A stretch of 64,000 nucleotides of DNA from Pedobacter sp. MC2016-14 (GTDB taxonomy: Bacteria; Bacteroidota; Bacteroidia; Sphingobacteriales; Sphingobacteriaceae): assembly GCF_020991475.1 (NCBI RefSeq), contig NZ_JAJMPA010000001.1:2108001-2172000 (forward strand), given 5' to 3'. This document shows positions 8,940 through 18,018 of this stretch, piece after piece. The number at the start of each line of letters is the position of its first letter. Position 1 is the first letter of the stretch. A program made the position numbers and the translations under genes. A model generated the notes under the pieces. The model was given only the letters and a program-made list of their open reading frames with translations, had not been told where the DNA came from and made no database searches.

Positions 8940-9545
8940 TTACAGTTGTTCTGATAACCAGATGATAAATATTGATGCACTTGCACCCGGCACCTGCTGC
9001 TGCACTGCTTTGCGGAGCTTGCTTAATGCATTGCTAAGCTGGTTTTTTACCGTTTGGGTAGAGATATTGAGGGTGCTGGCAATTTCCATAATGCTTAAAG
9101 AATGCCTGTATTTAAGGTTAAAAACCTCACGCATTTTTTCTGGCATTCCTTCTATCGTTTCCGCAACAAAACCTACCAGGGCGGTGTGGATCAGTTCAGG
9201 GTCATCCTCAATACCATACGCTTCATCAGCCTGTTCCAGATAATAGGCATAGTTTTCCAGGTGTTTTTCTTCCAGGCCTTTCTTTCTAAAAAGCATAAAA
9301 ACCTTATGGTATAAGGCCGATACCAGATAGGTTTCTACAGATTTCTCTATGTTTAGCAAAGCCCGTTTTTGCCAAAAATCTACAAATAGCTCTTGCACCG
9401 TATCTAACGCATCTTCCTCATCGCCAATTTTTTTAAGGGCAATTTTTAGCAATTGCTTCCAGTACCGCTCATAGAGTGCTGTAAATGCATTGTAATCAGA
9501 AGTGATAATTTGTTGAATAAGCGCGGTGTCCGATAGTTCTTTCAT
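8940..9545 (-). CDS. ECF-type RNA polymerase sigma factor (cassette A)
   Basis: A 201-aa sigma-70 family ECF factor. Region 2 is seen in ALYERYWKQLLKIALKKIG and EEDALDTVQELFVDFWQ, and region 4 in MPEKMREVFNLKYRHSLS and IASTLNISTQTVKNQLSNAL. It is the first gene of the minus-strand cassette and is probably held by the FecR protein encoded next. A TACTTTTG -7 element and a 14-bp palindrome lie just upstream. Confidence 0.92.
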   Translation of the reverse strand: MKELSDTALIQQIITSDYNAFTALYERYWKQLLKIALKKIGDEEDALDTVQELFVDFWQKRALLNIEKSVETYLVSALYHKVFMLFRKKGLEEKHLENYAYYLEQADEAYGIEDDPELIHTALVGFVAETIEGMPEKMREVFNLKYRHSLSIMEIASTLNISTQTVKNQLSNALSKLRKAVQQQVPGASASIFIIWLSEQL

Positions 9546-9573
9546 TAAACCCCCTTATTGAATGGTGTTGCTA

Positions 9574-9609
9574 CAAAAGTAAAGTTGTCATGTTACCTTA
9601 ATATTAAGG
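9574..9609 (-). promoter_or_regulatory. Promoter and palindrome before the cassette A sigma gene
   Basis: On the minus strand TACTTTTG (9581-9574) matches the Bacteroidota -7 consensus. A perfect 14-bp palindrome CCTTAATATTAAGG occupies 9596-9609, about where the -33 region should be; no TTTG is present there. The position suggests a regulator site. The region also lies upstream of the divergent lipoprotein gene at 9731. Confidence 0.4.
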
Positions 9610-9730
9610 ATGTTTAAATATGCCTGGGACAAGGGATGTGGTTAATCTAGTCCAATAACTTTTTTAAATTTTTGCTTTTGGCCTGAAATCTGCTCTGAAC
9701 TTAAAAATATTGAATAGAAAATATAAACGT

Positions 9731-10393
9731 ATGACTTACTTAAAATCCGGATTTAAAACTGCCGCAAACCTTGCTCTTATTGGCACACTGTTTATTTCTG
9801 CCTGTAATTCTGAAAATAAAACCAATACAAACGCTGCTGATACAGCTGTACAGGATAAAACCCTTACTGAAGTTACCAGCACAACTGAGGCGGCAGATAG
9901 CACCAAACTTAGCTTTGATACCAAGGATATTCCATTTAGCACAAAAGAAATCGGCACATTTCCGTATTTAAAAGCACCGGCCGACTATAAGTTTAATGAC
10001 ATTACCAAAAGTGATTTAAAAACTGTTCATTTTGCGGTTAATGGCGTGTTGATGCCTGTGGAAGGCAAAACCTACAGTACCAATATCTATAAAATCTCGG
10101 AGGGTGCTGCGCCTTTTAATATGGAGGTGGTACAGCGGGAGTATGATAAAGTTATTAAAGAACTTGGTGGCGTAAAGGTATCCTCAAATTTGTTGGCCGG
10201 TCAGGTAGAAAAAGTAGGGCAAAAATTATTGGAGGCCGAAGGAGATCATGCTTATACCATTATAGGTGTTAATGAGTACACACTTGGCCATGTTAATACC
10301 TATATCATTAAAACTGCTAAGGCAGAGGTGTGGGTTGAATTGAGCCTTTATCAGAATGGCGGGTACATCTATATATTGGAGAAAGCGGTATAA
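9731..10393 (+). CDS. Putative lipoprotein of unknown function
   Basis: A protein of about 220 aa with a lipoprotein signal (GTLFISACNSEN; Cys about 25 from the ATG at 9731). The frame is open to a TTG at 9710, but the ATG gives a cleaner signal peptide. After a Thr/Ala-rich linker (about 30-65) comes a globular domain with GTFPYLKAPADYKF and EGKTYSTNIYKI. The domain vaguely recalls periplasmic regions placed before OmpA domains, but no OmpA peptidoglycan-binding motif is present. It is transcribed away from the cassette A sigma gene and is followed 18 bases later by the DUF2200 gene. Confidence 0.75.
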   Translation: MTYLKSGFKTAANLALIGTLFISACNSENKTNTNAADTAVQDKTLTEVTSTTEAADSTKLSFDTKDIPFSTKEIGTFPYLKAPADYKFNDITKSDLKTVHFAVNGVLMPVEGKTYSTNIYKISEGAAPFNMEVVQREYDKVIKELGGVKVSSNLLAGQVEKVGQKLLEAEGDHAYTIIGVNEYTLGHVNTYIIKTAKAEVWVELSLYQNGGYIYILEKAV

Positions 10394-10411
10394 TATTTAC
10401 CTGGTTATGTC

Positions 10412-10774
10412 ATGAACGATTCTGCCACACAACATCAGCGTATTGCAAAGATGATCTTTGCTTCTGCATACCCTTTGTATCTTGCTAAAATTGAGCGAAA
10501 GGGCAGGGCAAAGGAAGAATTGCATCAGGTTATCACCTGGTTAACGGGCTTTGATGAGGCAAAAATTCAAGAGCTCATTGCTGAGAAAGCCACTTTCGAA
10601 ACATTTTTTCAGCAAGCTTCATTACATCCAAATGCAGCACTCATTACCGGGTTAATTTGTGGGTATAGGATAGAAGAGATTGAAAATGCTTTGACTAAGC
10701 AGGTGAGGTATCTAGACAAGCTGGTTGATGAATTGGCAAAGGGTAGAAAGATGGAGAAGATATTGCGGAAATAG
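10412..10774 (+). CDS. DUF2200 family protein
   Basis: A 120-aa cytoplasmic protein that matches the DUF2200 family over its whole length: HQRIAKMIFASAYPLYL near the start, ITWLTGFDE in the middle, and YLDKLVDELAKGRKMEKIL at the C-terminus. The family has no firmly assigned activity. The ATG at 10412 lies 18 bases after the lipoprotein gene, so the two may be co-transcribed. Length is normal for the family. Confidence 0.85.
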   Translation: MNDSATQHQRIAKMIFASAYPLYLAKIERKGRAKEELHQVITWLTGFDEAKIQELIAEKATFETFFQQASLHPNAALITGLICGYRIEEIENALTKQVRYLDKLVDELAKGRKMEKILRK

Positions 10775-10828
10775 CTGGGCTGGGATATTGTTATAAAGCG
10801 CATTGTATAAAAATAAAGATTTTGGCAT

Positions 10829-11323
10829 ATGAGTATGATCGGTTATTTGCTCAGGGTAACACCTACTGAGTTAGCAGAATATTTAGAAGAAAGTTCTTTA
10901 CTTGAAGATCGAATTTACGGTACTGAAACAGAAGACGCAAATTTGGTTGATCTAGATAAAGCCTGGGAAGGAATTATTTTTTTATTGACGGGCCAAAGTT
11001 TGGCAGAGGCAGATCATCCGCTTTTGAGTACCTTATTTAGCGGGCAGTTAATAGACGAAGAGCAGGACTTAGGCTATGGGCCAGCCCATTATCTTACCCC
11101 TGAACAAGTTGTTGAAATAAATAAAGAAATTTCGAAAATTGAAGTCGCAGATTTGAAACAAAAATTCGATCCTGATAAAATGGGAGAATTGGGGATCTAT
11201 CCTGAGATATGGGATGAAGGGGATGAAGCGTTCGACTACTTGGCCGAGTATTTTGTGAACTTGAAACAAGCTTATAGCCTTGCCGCAGAAAATGGAGAAG
11301 CTATAGTAACTTACCTCAGCTAG
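10829..11323 (+). CDS. DUF1877 (YfbM-like) family protein
   Basis: A 164-aa soluble acidic protein. The start MSMIGYLLRVTPTEL, the segment VDLDKAWEGIIFLLTG, and GYGPAHYLTPEQVVEI are characteristic of the DUF1877/YfbM family, whose role is unknown. The gene follows the DUF2200 gene after 54 bases and is followed by a strong stem-loop at 11360-11395. No catalytic residues can be proposed. Confidence 0.87.
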   Translation: MSMIGYLLRVTPTELAEYLEESSLLEDRIYGTETEDANLVDLDKAWEGIIFLLTGQSLAEADHPLLSTLFSGQLIDEEQDLGYGPAHYLTPEQVVEINKEISKIEVADLKQKFDPDKMGELGIYPEIWDEGDEAFDYLAEYFVNLKQAYSLAAENGEAIVTYLS

Positions 11324-11359
11324 TAGATTATTCTAAACGGATAGTTTATTGGAAATGGA

Positions 11360-11395
11360 GATTAGCGGGCGGTTTATTTAGACCGCCCGCTAATC
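11360..11395. terminator. Strong stem-loop terminator
   Basis: A perfect 14-bp stem, GATTAGCGGGCGGT with its complement (11360-11373 and 11382-11395), has an 8-nt loop. It lies 36 bases after the DUF1877 stop and about 140 bases beyond the convergent thioredoxin gene. There is no long T-run on either side, but position and strength fit a bidirectional terminator. The rest of the gap to 11531 holds nothing recognisable. Confidence 0.75.
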
Positions 11396-11531
11396 TGTTA
11401 ATTAAAAATTTCAACGAGTTTCCGCTCAAGGTTTTGAGGTATGGCACCAATGCCTAATAAGACCCTGAAATTTCCAGTAATCATAAAAGGACTTACTTGC
11501 TGTTAAATCCTCAAATACATCATCATTAATC

Positions 11532-12728
11532 TTATAATGCTTCTACTTTATCCAATAACTCCTGGGCAATCTTTTGAATCTTTGAGGTTTCAGCATCTGC
11601 CAGCAAACGAGTTTTTTTTGCAGACACAAGTGCTTCCTCTTTCTTTTTCATGTCCAGACATACATTTGCAAAAGTGCTTTGCACACTATAATCCTCTGGC
11701 TTAAGTGCTACGGCACGTTTAGCCATAAGGTAAGCCTGCTGCAAAAACGGAGGTTCAGATACCTCAGTATAATTTTTTGAACGCGATGCCCACCTGGCCA
11801 GAAAACTCAATTTATCTGCATCATCTTTTAGCTCGTTTTTTAATGCTTGATTCGTAATTTTAATGTATTCATCTGCCCGGCGCTCGCTTAGATAAAACGT
11901 AGCCTCTAACATAACGCCTTGTTTACGGCGATCCAAACGATCAGCGTTTTTAAAATAAGATAGTTTTTTGAAAAAATTGGCTTCATCGTTGGCCTGAATG
12001 TAGCCGTACAGTGTACTGCTTGCCAATCGATCTCTAAGCGCATCTATTTCAGTCTGCGTGCCCCATTTTTTATAATTCTGTTCATTCAAAATAAAGTGTG
12101 CGCCAAGTTTATCAGTTTCGTTTTTGGCCAGCGTTTTAATGGCCTTCCATCCCAATTCTGTATTTAACTGTTCGCTGGATATTATGTTGATGACCTCTTT
12201 TGCGATTTTATCGGCGGCCACTCTATCTGATTTGCTCAGCGCTATTTGATAGTCCAGCAGAAAGGAAAGATCGCGGGTTCCCTCTTCGTATTTTTTTGTT
12301 AGATACGCGGAATTTTTAGTCGGGTCGGCAGCTTTACTTCCCTCTGCCAAAAACTCTTCTACTGGCATCCTGGAACCTGTTCTATGGATGACCTCCCCCT
12401 TACTATTGATAAAAAGAAAAGTTGGAAAAGACTGAACCCCGTATACTTTTCGAAGTTCTATTCCTTCTCCTTTTTCCATATCAAATTTTGCATTGATAAA
12501 GTGCTTATTGTAAAAATTGGCTACAGGAGCAGCATTGAATACATTCTTGTCCATCCATTTACATGGGCCGCACCAGGAAGTATAACAGTCAACAAATATG
12601 AGTTTTTTTTCTGCGGCTGCCTGCGCTTTCATCTCTGACCAGGTGCTGGTTTGGTTAAATTTTATTTCTTGCTGTGCGTTAGCGGATAGTCCGTAAAACA
12701 CCAATAATAATGCGATTATAGGTTTCAT
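11532..12728 (-). CDS. Secreted thioredoxin-fold protein with helical C-terminal region
   Basis: A protein of about 398 aa from the ATG at 12726-12728; the frame extends upstream to 12845 but would overlap susD and spoil the signal peptide MKPIIALLLVFYGLSANA. A thioredoxin domain (about 25-140) has the redox pair TSWCGPCK (Cys53, Cys56) and the cis-proline region VQSFPTFLF. The remainder is helical and repeat-like, perhaps TPR (LKPEDYSVQSTFANVC). It is the last gene of cassette B, 10 bases after susD, so it probably acts in the periplasm on substrates or components of that receptor. The target is unknown. Confidence 0.87.
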   Translation of the reverse strand: MKPIIALLLVFYGLSANAQQEIKFNQTSTWSEMKAQAAAEKKLIFVDCYTSWCGPCKWMDKNVFNAAPVANFYNKHFINAKFDMEKGEGIELRKVYGVQSFPTFLFINSKGEVIHRTGSRMPVEEFLAEGSKAADPTKNSAYLTKKYEEGTRDLSFLLDYQIALSKSDRVAADKIAKEVINIISSEQLNTELGWKAIKTLAKNETDKLGAHFILNEQNYKKWGTQTEIDALRDRLASSTLYGYIQANDEANFFKKLSYFKNADRLDRRKQGVMLEATFYLSERRADEYIKITNQALKNELKDDADKLSFLARWASRSKNYTEVSEPPFLQQAYLMAKRAVALKPEDYSVQSTFANVCLDMKKKEEALVSAKKTRLLADAETSKIQKIAQELLDKVEAL

Positions 12729-12738
12729 AAATAAAATT

Positions 12739-14184
12739 TTAGCGGTTATAAACTGGAATTGTAGGGTTAAGTGCCAATACTTTTGGCGGCACAGGCAAAA
12801 TGTACCTGTTGTCATTGGCAGGCAAGGTATAGGTTTGCGTTCCAACTTGGTGTGTTACCGTTTTTGCAAAACGACTATCCATATTTAACCGTTTTAAATC
12901 TGTAATACGGGTAATGCCCAAATAAGGCATTTCTCTTCTACGTTCATCAAGAGCCAGTTTTAAAGCAATTTCATTGGTGCTTGCTGATAGCGCTATATTT
13001 CCACTAATTCTTGAGTTACGCAAAGTGTTTAAATGAGCCACAGCTCTGTCTTTGTCACCAATCCTGGCCTCACATTCTGCAGCAATCAGATAAAGCTCAG
13101 CGGTACCAAACCCTAAGTTTGCGGTAATGTAAGGCGCCCATAAAAATCTGCCAGGAAATAAGGTTGTAGTTGCGCCAAAATTAGCTTGCCCATCGAGGAA
13201 AAACAATGCCAGTCGCTGATCAACCGCACCGGTAGGAAGATCCCTTCTATAGGTCGCCAGCAAATCGTCGCTTGCATACACCATAGCAAATAAATTCCCC
13301 CAGGAAGCCGTGCCTAAACGAACCCAAATGCTCTCCGGGCTCTTATCTGCATTTGGGAAGGTTATAGTTGCATCCAGCTTGGTAACAACTCGCCCATAGG
13401 TTGCATTCTTTGTGGTATAAAGATTATGGTTAATTAATGAACTGTTTATTTTAAGGGCCTCGTTAACGTTCTTTAATGCTTCAGTATAGTTCCCCATATA
13501 CAGGTACATTTTACTTAAAAACGCAAAGCCAACACTTTTACCTGGATGAAAAACATTAGGCACGGCAGAAGATAAATTAGGTAAAGCTTCATTAAGGTCC
13601 TTCATAACCTGGGCGTATACCTCAGCAACGGTGTTTCTTCCATAAGGAGCATTAATGTCTTCGGTTAAAAGGATGGGTACACCAAGATCCGTACCTGCTG
13701 TGGTGGCATTGTAATGCACAGCATAACCATTAACCAGGTTTAAGTACTCGAAAGCACGTCCAATTTGTGCTTCAGCTTTCATTTGCTTTCTAGCTACTTC
13801 TGTTCCGTCTGGTACCTTTTCAATGTTATTGATTATCGTATTGTAAACAAAAATATGTTGATAAGCAGTTTCCCAAAAATGATCTGTCGCGCCCGGATCA
13901 AAGACAGCGCCGGCTTTAAACTCATACAAATTGCGAAAGCCCAAATCAATTGAAGGATATGATGTACTTGAGTTTACATCCATAGTTTCGCCTGCACGAA
14001 CATCATCCGTGAGGAAGTTGGGATAAGCTGGTACAGCCATAGATAAAGATGAACTGTTTAATATTTTTTGATAGTCGTCAAAATACGTAGGAATAGTGTA
14101 TCCTTTAGGTTTAATATCAAGATATTTCTTGCAGCCGCTGGCTAATATAACCGTTAAGGCAAATAATAATAGTATTTTCTTCAT
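12739..14184 (-). CDS. SusD/RagB-family lipoprotein (cassette B)
   Basis: A 481-aa surface lipoprotein with lipobox ILASGCKKY (Cys about 18). Diagnostic SusD features are the early IKPKGYTIPTYFDDYQKIL, the central helical region, and the C-terminal LALDERRREMPYLGITRITDLKRL and ILPVPPKVLALNP. It starts 11 bases after the SusC gene and is followed by the thioredoxin-fold gene. It should form the lid of the STN-type receptor. No carbohydrate-active enzymes accompany it, so peptides or other small molecules are as likely as glycans. Confidence 0.92.
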   Translation of the reverse strand: MKKILLLFALTVILASGCKKYLDIKPKGYTIPTYFDDYQKILNSSSLSMAVPAYPNFLTDDVRAGETMDVNSSTSYPSIDLGFRNLYEFKAGAVFDPGATDHFWETAYQHIFVYNTIINNIEKVPDGTEVARKQMKAEAQIGRAFEYLNLVNGYAVHYNATTAGTDLGVPILLTEDINAPYGRNTVAEVYAQVMKDLNEALPNLSSAVPNVFHPGKSVGFAFLSKMYLYMGNYTEALKNVNEALKINSSLINHNLYTTKNATYGRVVTKLDATITFPNADKSPESIWVRLGTASWGNLFAMVYASDDLLATYRRDLPTGAVDQRLALFFLDGQANFGATTTLFPGRFLWAPYITANLGFGTAELYLIAAECEARIGDKDRAVAHLNTLRNSRISGNIALSASTNEIALKLALDERRREMPYLGITRITDLKRLNMDSRFAKTVTHQVGTQTYTLPANDNRYILPVPPKVLALNPTIPVYNR

Positions 14185-14195
14185 GATCAGGTCAG

Positions 14196-17100
14196 TTAAA
14201 AGTTAACAGAAAGTCCGAGGGTGTAAGAAGCCGGATACAATGTACCTCTTGTGGGCGTAACTGAATATGAAAAAACAGTTCCGTCCCATACCTCTGTATC
14301 CAGTTTGTTTTTGTTTGCCGCCCATCTCCAGGCATTCTGGATTTGCAAACTCAAGCGCATGTTCTTAATATAACTTTTCTTCATCCAGTTTCCTGAAAAG
14401 TTATAGCTTAGTATAATGTCCCTGAGTTTAATGTAATCTGCTTTTTGAATGTTCTGGTCGCTGCTTTCCCAAACACCGGTGATAGTAGTGCCTACCGCAC
14501 TTCTAAACGCTGGGGCCATACCTGGTACTAGTTCATCACCTGGCTTTTTCCAGTAATTTAATGTAGTCCTGTCCATGTTGGTGGCATAATTTAATTCTGC
14601 AAACTTGCTTAAGAAAGGTGCCGTTACATCACGCATTACGTTTCCTCCGTAGTAGATGAACATCAAATAAAGATCAAAACCTTTATAACTCAAGGTATTT
14701 TGCAAGGATGCCGAGTAAGGAGGAATAGTGGTGCCGCTATAAACAAGGTCTTCAACAGCTAACCGATCAGTAGCATACACCTCTGTTCCATCAAGTTTAA
14801 TGGCCCTGGCATCTCCTTTATTGTCCAGACCACCATATTTTACACTGTATAAAGAACCCATGGCTACGCCTTTACGGTTCTGCGGGCCATTTAAATAACT
14901 AGCAACAGTGTTTGACGTGTTGTCTATTCTTGTTAATCTATTCTGGTTGTAGTTAAAATTTACAGTTGTGGTCCAATTAACATCCCGGGAATTTAAATTG
15001 TTACTAGTTAAAGCAACATCAATACCCCTGTTCCTCATGTCTCCATAATTTAAAACCAACGAAGTCCATCCTAAAGTTGGGTCTGAGATCATATTTCCCA
15101 ATAAGTCACTAGTCGATTTATTATATACGTCTACTGATCCCGATATACGGCGGTTAAATACACTAACATCTAGCCCGAAATTAGTCACCTTAGTTCTTTC
15201 CCAGCGCAGGCCATTATTGGGCGGACTGGTAATGTTATCCTGCGACTCTCCAGTGTTAATGTTGTTTCCATTGGCCCTGGAGATCATATAGGGTCCTCCC
15301 TGTTTAGGCACGGCCCCGTTTTCACCATAGGTTGCCCGTACCGCTAAACGGTCTAGCCAATTCAATTTATTTTCTGCAACAAGATAACGCAGTCCTGTAT
15401 GCCAAAAAGGCTTATATTGATACTTGGGATCTGTACCAAAAAGGTTTGATTGGTCTATTCTTATGCTACCAGAAACCGTAAGCTTGTTATTGTAAGTATA
15501 AGAGCCATTACTATAAAAAGAAATAAAACGATCTTCTGTAGAACCAAATCCAGTCTCCGCTTTGGCTAAGGTAAACTGGTTAGTGGTGGCTTGTGTACCT
15601 ACCGTGGGTTGACTTAGCGCCAATTCGTCAATGGGTTTGTAATTTAAGCTATAATCATCATAACCATACTTATAAATATTAGTGCCAGAAGTTTTAATGT
15701 TACGCCTTTCCGCGCCCGCTATAATATCAATCCGATGTTTGTCTATGATCATTTTGTTATAATCTACCTGGGCCCTCAGTATGTATGAATTTTGGTCACC
15801 ACGAGTTTCGCTCACTTGTCCACCCTGAGGAATTAACCGCCTAATCACATTATTTGCGCCAACTATGGTAGCATTATTTACTTGGGTCTTAACTCTGTAC
15901 GAATCTTTACTGTAAAGCTGTTTACTATAACTTTCTGTTCTTTCACTCTGATACAGTAAATTTAAGTTCAAACCATCCAGAATCTTAAAATTGGTTGACA
16001 GGTTTAAATTTAGATATTTATTGGTATTGGTTAAATGACTTCTATCCAGCTCTGCAACTGGTGAATAGTTTTCGTCCTCAAGTCCCAACGATATTAACCG
16101 GTTAATTTCAAAGGGCGATTTAGCAACCAACCACGTATTTGCTAAACTTCCGTCGTCATTTCTTAGCATGAAAAAAGAAGCCTTTCCTCCATAGAGAATA
16201 CTCATACCTGGCGAAGCATTGCTTGTGGCGCTTCCATTGTTATAATCATCTCTTGTGTTGCTACCAAGTACGCCAATATTGGCGGTCATCCATTTGGTAA
16301 AATTGAAACTGTTTTTCAAATTAAACCCGAGCCTACTGGTGTACTGCTCACGCTCATAGGGAGCAGTACCTAAGTAGTTTCCTGAAAGATGATATTTATA
16401 GAAATCATTACCGCCCGAGAATGACAGGTTATGCTGCTGCGTAACTGCTGTTTTTCTAAGAAATTCCTCAACCACCTGATCATACCTGTCGTTATTTCTA
16501 AGCACATTCAGTTGTTTTTGCAATTCCTCCTCTGAGATATTCCCTTGCCTTGCCTCATAATATAAACGATAAGTTTCCACCATCTGATTACGAGGATTAA
16601 TTGCTGCGTAGGTACCTGAGCGCGCATTAAACATTTCTCTTTGAAAGTCGACCAATTCCGCACTGCTCATCCGATTGGCGTATTCCCGGTCTGGTAAGCC
16701 AATGAATTTAGCAGAAGCATCATAATTAATATTTAATTTTCCCACAACCCCGCTTCTTGTGGTAATTACGATCACACCATTTGATGACTGCGCACCATAA
16801 ATGGAAGCTGCCGAAGCGTCTTTCAATACCGTGATGGATTCTATTTCCGAAGGATTAATGGATTGCATATCACCATAAAAAGGAGCGCCGTCTACCACGA
16901 AGAGGGGAGAAGCTGCAGTAGCTGTAAGTGTAGAGACACCCCGAACCTGGATGGCAGGTTTAGACATACTTCCATTTTTAAATGAGGTTAGTCCGGCTGC
17001 CATTCCCTCCAGTCTGTCCAGGACATTGGTTTGCAGTTTTCTTGATAAAGCTGTACCAGTAACCACCGAAAAGGAGCCTGACGCCCTTTCTTTAGGGATT

Positions 17101-17792
17101 TTTTGGTAACCGGTAGATACTACTGCTACTTCGCCTAGTTCAGCAGGATTGACTTCCAAATTAACGGTAAAGTTATTTGATCTCGTGGCCGGTACTTCTT
17201 TCGTTTTATACCCAAGAAAAGAAATCACTAAAATAGCGTTCTCGTCAATCCCCTTTATTTCGAATTCTCCTTTGTCATTAGATAATACAGCTTTGCTGGT
17301 GTTTTTTACTCTAATGCTGGCACCAACCAGTGGTTTACCTGTCTCATCTAATACTTGCCCTCTGAGGTCTATTGCAGTAAGGTAACTTGTAACCCGGTCA
17401 AAAAAATCGGCTTCTTTCTTTTTAACCAACACCGTTTTTTCTATGATCTTAAATGTGAGCAATTGATTTTCAAAGCAGGCTTTTAACGCTTCTTCAAGCG
17501 TTGCCTTTTCTAAATTCAGCGTTACTGGTTTTGCGTCTTTTAAAATTCTACTGTTGTAAAGAAAGGTGTAACTCGTTTGGTTCTTGATGGTTTTGAGCAC
17601 TTCATTCAGGTCTGCATTCTTTTTATGCAAAGTCACATATTGACCAAAGCTACTGGCGGCAGCCTGCATCAGTGCCATAGTCATCAGCATCGCAATAAGA
17701 TTAATCCGCATAATAATCTGTCTTCTGGTTTCGGGTTTTATAAGCGCAAGCCAGGGCCTGTCTATACCACTAAAAGTATTAGTAAAATACAT
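14196..17792 (-). CDS. STN-type SusC/RagA TonB-linked receptor (cassette B)
   Basis: A 1198-aa TonB-dependent transducer. After an N-terminal extension and signal peptide (membrane stretch about 28-50, ending AAASSFGQ) comes an STN domain (about 53-120: LNEVLKTIKNQTSYTFLYN), then a carboxypeptidase-like domain (about 143-225), the motif VAVVSTGYQKIPKERASGSF, a plug with AASIYGAQSSNGVIVITT, and a barrel ending YTLGLSVNF. The STN domain is the expected contact for the FecR protein encoded upstream. An internal ATG (MRINL) is an alternative start. A hairpin lies between fecR and this gene. Confidence 0.93.
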   Translation of the reverse strand: MYFTNTFSGIDRPWLALIKPETRRQIIMRINLIAMLMTMALMQAAASSFGQYVTLHKKNADLNEVLKTIKNQTSYTFLYNSRILKDAKPVTLNLEKATLEEALKACFENQLLTFKIIEKTVLVKKKEADFFDRVTSYLTAIDLRGQVLDETGKPLVGASIRVKNTSKAVLSNDKGEFEIKGIDENAILVISFLGYKTKEVPATRSNNFTVNLEVNPAELGEVAVVSTGYQKIPKERASGSFSVVTGTALSRKLQTNVLDRLEGMAAGLTSFKNGSMSKPAIQVRGVSTLTATAASPLFVVDGAPFYGDMQSINPSEIESITVLKDASAASIYGAQSSNGVIVITTRSGVVGKLNINYDASAKFIGLPDREYANRMSSAELVDFQREMFNARSGTYAAINPRNQMVETYRLYYEARQGNISEEELQKQLNVLRNNDRYDQVVEEFLRKTAVTQQHNLSFSGGNDFYKYHLSGNYLGTAPYEREQYTSRLGFNLKNSFNFTKWMTANIGVLGSNTRDDYNNGSATSNASPGMSILYGGKASFFMLRNDDGSLANTWLVAKSPFEINRLISLGLEDENYSPVAELDRSHLTNTNKYLNLNLSTNFKILDGLNLNLLYQSERTESYSKQLYSKDSYRVKTQVNNATIVGANNVIRRLIPQGGQVSETRGDQNSYILRAQVDYNKMIIDKHRIDIIAGAERRNIKTSGTNIYKYGYDDYSLNYKPIDELALSQPTVGTQATTNQFTLAKAETGFGSTEDRFISFYSNGSYTYNNKLTVSGSIRIDQSNLFGTDPKYQYKPFWHTGLRYLVAENKLNWLDRLAVRATYGENGAVPKQGGPYMISRANGNNINTGESQDNITSPPNNGLRWERTKVTNFGLDVSVFNRRISGSVDVYNKSTSDLLGNMISDPTLGWTSLVLNYGDMRNRGIDVALTSNNLNSRDVNWTTTVNFNYNQNRLTRIDNTSNTVASYLNGPQNRKGVAMGSLYSVKYGGLDNKGDARAIKLDGTEVYATDRLAVEDLVYSGTTIPPYSASLQNTLSYKGFDLYLMFIYYGGNVMRDVTAPFLSKFAELNYATNMDRTTLNYWKKPGDELVPGMAPAFRSAVGTTITGVWESSDQNIQKADYIKLRDIILSYNFSGNWMKKSYIKNMRLSLQIQNAWRWAANKNKLDTEVWDGTVFSYSVTPTRGTLYPASYTLGLSVNF

Positions 17793-17901
17793 ACATTTGT
17801 AAGGTTTGGTTGATTGTTAAGATTTAGTACATTTTACTTCCTGAGCTTTGTCAGGATAAAGGTTAGCCAAACATTGACAAGGACTGCAATCCAAGTCTCT
17901 G

Positions 17902-17931
17902 CCGGGTAAGGTGCTTCAACACCTTCCCCGG
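17902..17931 (-). promoter_or_regulatory. Intercistronic hairpin between fecR and susC (cassette B)
   Basis: In the direction of transcription an A5 run leads into CCGGGGAAGGTG, a 6-nt loop and CACCTTACCCGG: a 12-bp stem with one mismatch. The cassette D counterpart at 39699-39725 sits at the same place and shares AAAAACCGG at the start and CCCGGCA at the end. The shared design suggests an mRNA-processing or stability element between the regulator and transporter parts of the transcript. On the plus strand the stem is followed by T5, so it would also work as a terminator for opposing transcription. Confidence 0.55.
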
Positions 17932-18018
17932 TTTTTCATCCGGCCACCTCGTCATTTACTTAGGGGGTAAGTTTATTTTCATTCGTTTTGGTTTAAGTTT
18001 AATTGACTATTCTAAAAT

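Noticed and set aside
12729..12845. Upstream extension of the thioredoxin-fold gene
   Set aside because: It overlaps the susD 3' end by over 100 bases and would bury the signal peptide that starts at 12728.
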